Below are positions 1 to 5,303 of a stretch of 10,481 bases of DNA, piece after piece. The notes under the pieces were generated by a model. The model had not been told where the DNA came from. It did no database searches and saw only the letters and a list, made by a program, of their open reading frames with translations. The DNA is taken from assembly GCA_009780445.1 (NCBI GenBank), contig WRAA01000052.1, forward strand, positions 1 through 10,481. The letters run 5' to 3'. Each line of letters opens with the position of its first letter. The stretch's first letter is position 1. The position numbers were made by a program, and so were the translations under genes. The DNA comes from Defluviitaleaceae bacterium (lineage in GTDB: Bacteria > Bacillota > Clostridia > Lachnospirales > WRAA01).

Positions 1-523
1 AGTCTCTGATGAAGTACGCGGGGATCGACTGGGACGCCGTACACACCCTGCAAGACGCGCTGACACTTGCCAAGACCCACGGCGTAAGCTGTGAAGCGCG
101 TCACGGCAAGGGCGACATACTGAACCTTCTCTTCGAGAAGTTCGCCGAGGCCAATCTCGTGCAGCCCACCTTCATCACAGACCACCCCGTGGAGATATCG
201 CCGCTGACAAAGCGCAAGCCGGACAACCCGGAGCTGACCGAACGCTTCGAGCTGTTATCACGGGGCGCGAGTTCGCCAACGCATATTCAGAGCTTAACGA
301 CCCGCTGGATCAGCGCAGACGCTTCGAGCAACAGGAAGCCCTTCGCGCCGCCGGCGACGCGGAGGCCAACACTCTTGACGAGGACTTCCTCCTTGCGCTG
401 GAATACGGTATGCCGCCCACGGGGGGCATGGGGCTTGGTGTGGACAGGCTTGTTATGCTGCTTACGAACTCGCCGTCCATCCGCGACGTTCTGCTTTTTC
501 CCACCATGCGGCCTATGCAGTAA
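1..523 (+). CDS. lysS: Lysyl-tRNA synthetase, C-terminal part (5' end outside window, apparent frameshift)
   Basis: Class II lysyl-tRNA synthetase attaches lysine to tRNA-Lys in the cytoplasm. The visible part is the end of the catalytic domain. From position 3 the frame reads SLMKYAGIDWD, then the family block QPTFITDHPVEISPLTKR and ERFEL. At about 255-257 the frame is lost: the DNA reads ctg-tta-tca where ctg-ttt-atc-acg-ggg is expected. One missing T restores the family sequence FITGREFANAYSELNDP in the +2 frame. That frame runs through motif 3 (GMGLGVDRLVMLL, about 425-463) and SIRDVLLFPTMRPMQ to TAA at 521-523. Without the correction, translation drifts out of frame to a stop at 609-611. 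Because lysS is normally essential, a sequencing or assembly error is the likeliest cause; a real pseudogene with a second lysS copy elsewhere is the alternative. The gene identity is very secure. Confidence 0.95.
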
Positions 524-551
524 CTGCCGTGTAATATATTTGTCAAGTAAG

Positions 552-588
552 AGACCTCCGCAAGTGCATCAGCCGTGGGAGGTCTTTT
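552..588 (+). terminator. Putative rho-independent terminator after lysS
   Basis: AGACCTCC (552-559) pairs perfectly with GGAGGTCT (578-585) around an 18-nt loop. The stem ends in a short T run (TTTT, 585-588) before GCG. It lies 28 bp after the lysS stop, the expected place. The T tract is short and the loop long, so it may be a weak terminator. The stem tips share AGACCTC/GAGGTCT with the ends of the inverted-repeat element downstream, so a relic of such an element is an alternative origin. Confidence 0.5.
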
Positions 589-631
589 GCGTCTGCGCCC
601 TAAAGTTTTGAAAGGATAAACGGAAACTTGC

Positions 632-660
632 TTGACACTCTTACTTGATATTGGTAAAAT
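632..660 (+). promoter_or_regulatory. Sigma-A-type promoter of the ABC operon
   Basis: A perfect -35 box TTGACA (632-637) is followed after exactly 17 bases by TAAAAT (655-660), one base from the consensus -10 box. Transcription would start at about 666-668 and run toward the gene at 862. The 17-base spacer contains CTCTTACTTGATA (638-650), which is nearly the reverse complement of 541-553 and could be an operator half-site. It is the only convincing promoter seen upstream of the plus-strand gene cluster. Confidence 0.75.
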
Positions 661-677
661 GGGAGTGATGTACTCAT

Positions 678-841
678 TAGACCTCTTGCGGAATTAGCGA
701 ATGACGGATTTGCGAGGAAATTTTTCGCAAGGTTAGGAACTGACGACGACGCGAACCCTTGTGGTTCGCTAGGAGGAAGTGACGACACATTGCGGAAAAT
801 TTACCGCAAATACGTCGTTCGATAATTCCGCAAGAGGTCTA
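678..841. mobile_element. MITE-like inverted-repeat element (164 bp, no transposase)
   Basis: The left end TAGACCTCTTGCGGAATTA (678-696) is repeated exactly as its reverse complement at the right end (823-841). Similarity continues inward: 678-729 and 791-841 pair at 46 of about 51 positions with one bulge. In the middle, GCGAACC (751-757) and GGTTCGC (763-769) form a second hairpin with a 5-nt loop. Both outer ends start with TA, which fits a TA target duplication around a 160-bp core (680-839), as made by several transposase families. The TA could instead belong to the terminal repeat. No transposase is encoded, so it would be mobilised in trans. Removing the core with one TA leaves a normal leader of about 33 nt between promoter and start codon, which supports an insertion. 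The parent transposon family is not identified. Confidence 0.75.
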
Positions 842-848
842 TAGAAAC

Positions 849-853
849 GGAGG
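849..853 (+). promoter_or_regulatory. Ribosome binding site fixing the start at 862
   Basis: GGAGG at 849-853 lies 8 bases before ATG 862, ideal spacing. It sits 7 bases outside the right end of the inverted-repeat element, so the long hairpin need not sequester it. Confidence 0.8.
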
Positions 854-861
854 CAGTTCGC

Positions 862-3396
862 ATGAAGCAGAAGAAGCCTAAAATGGAGGTCAAGCGTATT
901 GTAGCCGCGGTGATAGCCATTTTTATCGCGTTGGTGATGGTGATGGGGATGCTGGCGCCATTATTTGCGGCGGAACCGGGCCGGGTTACAATCGAGGACG
1001 CTCAGATAGGTTATGGCCGGATGCACAGAACGTCCGGCTATACGCCATTTTGGGTGCGGCTTGCAAATGAGGGCGAGGGCGACTTTGCGGGAACGCTGCG
1101 CATAATGGTGGACACAGCGACAGTTCCGTCAGAACGAAACTTTGTTATCTACTCCGACGAAATATTCCTGCCCGGTTTGTCCGCGCGGGATGTTGAAATA
1201 ATGATACCGCTGAACGTACTGCGCCGCACACACCGCGCCGTAGTGGCGGACGGGGCGGGGCGGGTTCTTGCGTCGCGCACCATGTTTGCCTCCGCCATAG
1301 ACAACAACTCCGTGCTGGCCGGAATACTCACGGACGATACGCGGGGCGCGGGGCGGCTGCGCTGGCTTGTGCTGGACTACGACGCGTTCAGATTCGGCGG
1401 CAGTACGCGCATTATTAACGAGCGGCTGGTGCTTCTGAACGAAGAGCGGTTTCCAAGTGACATCCGCGCCATCAGCAATTTCGAGATACTGTTTATCGAC
1501 AGTTTTGACATATCACGCCTTAGCGAGGCGCAGGCCGGCGTTCTTGCCGAATGGGTATACGCCGGGGGAACTCTTGTGAAGGGCGCGCACGCGTGGGACC
1601 ACCCGGAGATACGCCGCCCCGCGGACGCGCAGGAAGTGCGGGAGCTTACCGAGGTGACGCCAACCGGCGGCGGCACGGTCATCACGCACCAATTCGCGCT
1701 TACGGACGACGCGCTTATGGCCGTGGAGGGTGCGGAAGCCTTCCTTTCCGCGACCTACAGCAGGGCAATCAACATCGACCGCGAGTTCTACGACAGGTTC
1801 CGGAACCAGGGCATACTGATGATGACGGGCAATCTGCCGTCATTTAACGATTTTTCGCTGGCGGTGATTCTCGTGCTGGTGGGGCTGTACGCGCTGGCCA
1901 TTGCTTCCGTGCTGTACTTCGCGCTGAAGAAGCGCGACAGGCGCGAGGCCGCAATCTACATCATTCCGGCTATGGCTCTGGGCGTTACGGCGGTTGTGGC
2001 GGTGATCGGCTTCGGCTCCGGCTACCAACAGCCCATAACCAGCACTATCACGCGGCTTAGCCTGGGCAACGGCGGTTTGTCCGCCGCGGCGGAGTCCTTC
2101 ACGGGGGTACACTCCCCGGTCGGCGGGGATGTGGCCGTTACGCTTGCGCCGGGGGAACAGGTGCGCTTCGAGGGGATGTTGGGCTGGATGCCACTGGCCA
2201 TGCCGCAGATGCCCGGCGTGTTCGGCAACTTGCTGGCCGGCAGGATGGGAAGGCATGTGTCGTCATCCTCCGCGAGAATCACCGAGAGGGACGAGGCCGA
2301 GATCCTTGTGGCGCAGGCGGGCGCGGATGAACCGGCGCGGATAACATTTCTGAACCGTGCAAGCTGGAGCGCGGGCCATTTTTCGCGCAATACACATGTG
2401 GAGCTTGACGGGACGCTTGCGGGCGAATTTACCTTCGAGGGAAGTATGCTTGTGGGCGATCTTTACAATAATACGGGTATGGACCTTCACGACCTTGTTA
2501 TTATCATCGGGAACACCTTGGAGCATCACGACTTTCTGGAAAGCGGCGGCACCCTGCGCGTAAGCAAGGATCTGAACGATTCCACGCAGTTTTCGCCGTG
2601 GAACATTGCGGAGGCGGTGTTCCCCTTCCGCGGCCTTGGGCAGAACCTTTCGCCGGAGGAAGGCCGCGACCTTAGCTTCCGGCGCGGAGTTATGCAGAAC
2701 ATGTTCTCGCACACGGGCGGGTTCTACGCCGGCGGCGTAAGCGGTTTCGGCCGTGGCGGTGTTACTGTTATTTCGCCGCCGTCACCGGTAACTTGGGTGC
2801 CGGAGCCAAGGCGGGTCGCGCCCGATGGCAGCTACGTTTCGGATGATGAATCGCCCCACCGGGAGGCAGACCCGCGCCCGGTAATACGGCATGAATACGG
2901 CAGCCCCATCAGCGTGACCCTGATGGCCTACAACTTCGACGATGTGACTGGCATGGACATACGCGTGGGCGGGGTTCCCGCTGTGTCCCTGCACACCAAC
3001 TTGCTGACGACGGGCGCGTATGTGGATCTGGGCGCGAGCCGCCGGTTCGACATCCCCGCGGGAATTCTAAGGTTCAGCGCGATAGAGACGGATACGGACT
3101 TCCACTACTCCCCCGCTATGTCGGAGTTCAGCGTGCCGGACGCCGGCTTTATCGAGTTTATCTACAGTATCGAGGCCGACGTCAGCTCGATGCGTGTTTC
3201 GTGGGATTCCCCCGCGGCGGGCGTCAGCAAGACCATCTACAACCGCTATTCCGGCGTGTGGGAGAATATACGCCGCACGGAATATTCCGACGATATCGCG
3301 CATTTTATTTATAACGGCGAACTGCGTCTGCGTGCCGAATTTGGTGCGCACAGCTGGTTTAGTTCGCCCGGAATAAGCTTGGCGGGGGGCAGATGA
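862..3396 (+). CDS. Membrane-anchored extracytoplasmic protein with GATase-like domain, ABC-transporter partner
   Basis: This 844-residue protein has no family name I can assign securely. Residues 13-36 form a signal or anchor helix after a lysine-rich start. Residues 38-150 look like a beta-rich domain. Residues about 151-275 resemble a class I glutamine-amidotransferase-like fold, with ILFIDSFDIS (209-218) and WVYAGGTLVKGA (231-242); no catalytic Cys is seen there, so it is probably non-enzymatic. Two helices follow (about 332-355 and 364-386), joined by the positively charged KKRDRRE, which suggests a cytoplasmic loop. The C-terminal 450 residues would then be outside the cell, with a Pro-rich linker at about 638-680. 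The TGA stop overlaps the ATG of the ABC ATPase (ATGA), implying translational coupling. I infer an extracytoplasmic subunit of that transporter, comparable in role to GldG-type proteins. The start is set by GGAGG at 849-853. Confidence 0.85.
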   Translation: MKQKKPKMEVKRIVAAVIAIFIALVMVMGMLAPLFAAEPGRVTIEDAQIGYGRMHRTSGYTPFWVRLANEGEGDFAGTLRIMVDTATVPSERNFVIYSDEIFLPGLSARDVEIMIPLNVLRRTHRAVVADGAGRVLASRTMFASAIDNNSVLAGILTDDTRGAGRLRWLVLDYDAFRFGGSTRIINERLVLLNEERFPSDIRAISNFEILFIDSFDISRLSEAQAGVLAEWVYAGGTLVKGAHAWDHPEIRRPADAQEVRELTEVTPTGGGTVITHQFALTDDALMAVEGAEAFLSATYSRAINIDREFYDRFRNQGILMMTGNLPSFNDFSLAVILVLVGLYALAIASVLYFALKKRDRREAAIYIIPAMALGVTAVVAVIGFGSGYQQPITSTITRLSLGNGGLSAAAESFTGVHSPVGGDVAVTLAPGEQVRFEGMLGWMPLAMPQMPGVFGNLLAGRMGRHVSSSSARITERDEAEILVAQAGADEPARITFLNRASWSAGHFSRNTHVELDGTLAGEFTFEGSMLVGDLYNNTGMDLHDLVIIIGNTLEHHDFLESGGTLRVSKDLNDSTQFSPWNIAEAVFPFRGLGQNLSPEEGRDLSFRRGVMQNMFSHTGGFYAGGVSGFGRGGVTVISPPSPVTWVPEPRRVAPDGSYVSDDESPHREADPRPVIRHEYGSPISVTLMAYNFDDVTGMDIRVGGVPAVSLHTNLLTTGAYVDLGASRRFDIPAGILRFSAIETDTDFHYSPAMSEFSVPDAGFIEFIYSIEADVSSMRVSWDSPAAGVSKTIYNRYSGVWENIRRTEYSDDIAHFIYNGELRLRAEFGAHSWFSSPGISLAGGR

Positions 3397-4355
3397 TGCT
3401 GGAACTTGTGGATCTTGTGAAAAAATTTGGACGGACTACCGCGCTGGACGGGGTGAACCTTTGTGTTGCGCCGCGCAGCATCTTCGGCTTTGTCGGCCCC
3501 AACGGAGCGGGAAAGACCACGGCCATCAAGATCATCACCGGCCTGATCGCGCCCACATCCGGCGGGGTGCGCCTCAACGGCGAAGGGCTGACGGACAGGA
3601 CATGCGCCGAAAAGATCGGCTACATGCCCGACTTCTTCGGCGTGTACGACAACTTAAAGGTCAACGAATACATGGACTTCTACGCCGGAACCTACTACAT
3701 CCCCTACGCCAAACGCAGAGGCATCATACACGAACTGCTGGAGACCGTGAACCTTTCCGATAAGTATGACGCCTATGTGGACTCGCTCTCGCGCGGCATG
3801 AAACAGCGGCTGTGCCTGGCCCGAAGCCTTGTACACGACCCGGACATACTGGTGCTGGACGAACCCGCCTCCGGGCTTGACCCGCGCTCGCGCGTGGAGA
3901 TGAAGGCCGTTCTGCGGCGGCTTAGCGGCACCGGCAAGACGGTGATAGTGTCGTCGCACATTCTGCCGGAGCTTTCGGAGATGTGTACGGACATCGGCGT
4001 GATATCCCGCGGCAAGATAGTGGCCGCGGGCAATGTGGAGGACATCCTGCGCAACTTGCAGTCCGCGCGTATCCTGCAAATGCGCCCGCTGGGCGAACCC
4101 GACGCCTTGATAAACTTCCTGCGAAGCTTGCCCGAAGCCGGCGAACCCGCCTTGGCCTCCGGCGGCATCGAGTTCTCCTTTGCGGGGGACGACACGGCCT
4201 TGGCCGGGCTTATCGCCGCGGTGACGGCGCAGGGCATCGGCATCACGGCTGTGTCGGAGAAGCAGGGCAGCCTCGAGGACGTATACATGCAGCTGACAAG
4301 TTTTTCCGGCGAAGGAGGCCATGCGGATGAACAACAATCTGAACCCGGTATTTAG
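3393..4355 (+). CDS. ABC transporter ATP-binding protein (ABC-2 type exporter)
   Basis: This 320-residue ATPase of the CcmA/NosF-like class powers an ABC-2 exporter at the inner face of the membrane. All motifs are intact: Walker A GPNGAGKTT (35-43), signature LSRGMKQRL (132-140), Walker B ILVLDEP (152-158) with catalytic Glu157, and the switch histidine in SSH (His189). Residues from about 225 to the end form the extra C-terminal domain usual in ABC-2 ATPases, ending in SLEDVYMQLT. The start overlaps the upstream stop as ATGATG; ATG 3393 or ATG 3396 could be used, differing by one residue. The 3' end overlaps the permease gene by 29 bp, so the two subunits are very probably translated together. 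The substrate cannot be told from sequence. Confidence 0.95.
   Translation: MMLELVDLVKKFGRTTALDGVNLCVAPRSIFGFVGPNGAGKTTAIKIITGLIAPTSGGVRLNGEGLTDRTCAEKIGYMPDFFGVYDNLKVNEYMDFYAGTYYIPYAKRRGIIHELLETVNLSDKYDAYVDSLSRGMKQRLCLARSLVHDPDILVLDEPASGLDPRSRVEMKAVLRRLSGTGKTVIVSSHILPELSEMCTDIGVISRGKIVAAGNVEDILRNLQSARILQMRPLGEPDALINFLRSLPEAGEPALASGGIEFSFAGDDTALAGLIAAVTAQGIGITAVSEKQGSLEDVYMQLTSFSGEGGHADEQQSEPGI
4311..4318 (+). promoter_or_regulatory. Ribosome binding site deciding the permease start
   Basis: GAAGGAGG lies inside the end of the ATPase gene. It is only 2 bases before ATG 4321 but 8 bases before ATG 4327, so 4327 is the better start for the permease. Confidence 0.7.
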
Positions 4356-5247
4356 GCGCGAGATCATAACGGCTTTGCGCAGCTGGCGCACGTTCTTCGC
4401 CGTGAGCATCTACGTGGGCGCGTTGCTGGCCATTGCCGCCTTGCTGCTGTTCGTGGTGATCCGCATCGACTTTGTACACGGCTTTAACCCGCAGAGCGCG
4501 ATCACGGTGTACAACCTGTTGTCCGGCATACAGCTGGGGCTGATACTCCTGCTTGTGCCGGCCATTACGGCGGGGCAGATAAACGGGGAGAGGGAACGCC
4601 AAACCCTGGATCTTATGCTGGTGACGAAGATGTCGGCTCTCACCATTGTTACGGGGAAGCTGCTGAGCGCGTTGATGCTGGTCTTGCTGATGATCCTGGC
4701 CGGCGTGCCGGTCTTTGGCGTGTTTGTGTACTTCGGCGCGGTGTCCGCGTTGAACATAATGGCTCTCACCGTGTTTATGCTGGTTACTGCTACGATGGTC
4801 GGCAGTGTGTCGATCCTGTGTTCGGTGCTGTTTAGGCGCACCATGATCGCCTATGTGGCCAGCTACTTCGTGGTGCTGGCGTTGCTGGCGGGAACCATTT
4901 CGGCGGCGGGCATCACCTTCTATGTGCTGGCCGCTTCGCACGACAGCCGTATGCACCTTAGCGGCGGGTTTGTGCCCTTTGTGCTGTCCACCCAGTGGCG
5001 CGAAATCTTCACGTGGCTGATGTCGTTTAATCCGCTTGCGGGTTTTATGTCCTTGCAGGATGCGCAGACGGGCGCGTCGTCTCTGGAGTCGTTCCTGGCC
5101 GTATTTATCTTCCGCTTTACGGAAGTGCGCCTGACCTCCGCCGCGCCGCTCTGGCTCGTGAACATTGTGATAAACATGGGGCTGTCCTGTGTGTTCGTGG
5201 CTATATCGGCCTGGGCACTGAAGCCCGCGCGCCGCGCCGTATCGTAA
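4327..5247 (+). CDS. ABC-2 type transporter permease
   Basis: This integral membrane protein (306 residues from ATG 4327; 308 from ATG 4321) forms the pore of the exporter driven by the ATPase just upstream. About six membrane helices can be seen; the first spans roughly residues 23-46 and the last is near the C-terminus (LWLVNIVINMGLSCVFVAIS). A typical ABC-2 segment lies at about 87-112, INGERERQTLDLMLVTK followed by GKLLSAL, the conserved cytoplasmic region after the second helix. The N-terminus NPVFRREIITALRSWRTF is also typical of the family, as an amphipathic entry helix. It overlaps the ATPase gene by 29 bp. The family assignment is firm; the cargo is unknown. The nearby GATase-like membrane protein suggests an export or envelope-remodelling complex rather than simple drug efflux, but that is inference. 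Confidence 0.92.
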   Translation: MNNNLNPVFRREIITALRSWRTFFAVSIYVGALLAIAALLLFVVIRIDFVHGFNPQSAITVYNLLSGIQLGLILLLVPAITAGQINGERERQTLDLMLVTKMSALTIVTGKLLSALMLVLLMILAGVPVFGVFVYFGAVSALNIMALTVFMLVTATMVGSVSILCSVLFRRTMIAYVASYFVVLALLAGTISAAGITFYVLAASHDSRMHLSGGFVPFVLSTQWREIFTWLMSFNPLAGFMSLQDAQTGASSLESFLAVFIFRFTEVRLTSAAPLWLVNIVINMGLSCVFVAISAWALKPARRAVS

Positions 5248-5282
5248 CTTTCAAGAACTAAGAAGCTCTACCAACTTTCAAG
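5246..5282 (+). repeat. Short direct repeat in the permease-to-acidic-protein gap
   Basis: AACTTTCAAG occurs at 5246-5255 and again at 5273-5282, 27 bases apart. The first copy overlaps the permease stop codon. The 56-bp gap has no convincing promoter or terminator, so the downstream gene is probably in the same transcript. The repeat may be a small duplication without function. Confidence 0.4.
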
Positions 5283-5303
5283 GAAACGGGCAGGTGCTAA
5301 GCT

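Larger units (their letters stand above)
524..861. other. Intergenic region between lysS and the ABC operon
   Basis: This 338-base stretch has no credible protein gene. In order it holds a terminator-like hairpin just after lysS, a consensus promoter, a 164-bp inverted-repeat element, and the ribosome binding site of the next gene. It is visibly more AT-rich than the flanking genes in the promoter and parts of the element. Short open frames crossing it, including one of 62 codons on the minus strand through the element, have no recognisable product. Confidence 0.85.

Noticed and set aside
600..788. A 62-codon minus-strand open frame within the inverted-repeat element, starting MSSLPPSEPQGF.
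   Set aside because: It reads through the element's arm and the promoter region, and no domain is visible. It is better explained as chance coding of the repeat.
678..841. The long hairpin as a riboswitch, T-box or CRISPR repeat.
   Set aside because: There is no T-box motif, no conserved ligand-binding core that I recognise, no terminator T run and no repeat-spacer pattern. Terminal inverted repeats with TA borders fit a mobile element better.
3654..4956. Two overlapping minus-strand open frames of 251 and 237 codons opposite the ATPase and permease genes.
   Set aside because: Both lie entirely over genes with intact ABC motifs and have no recognisable product.
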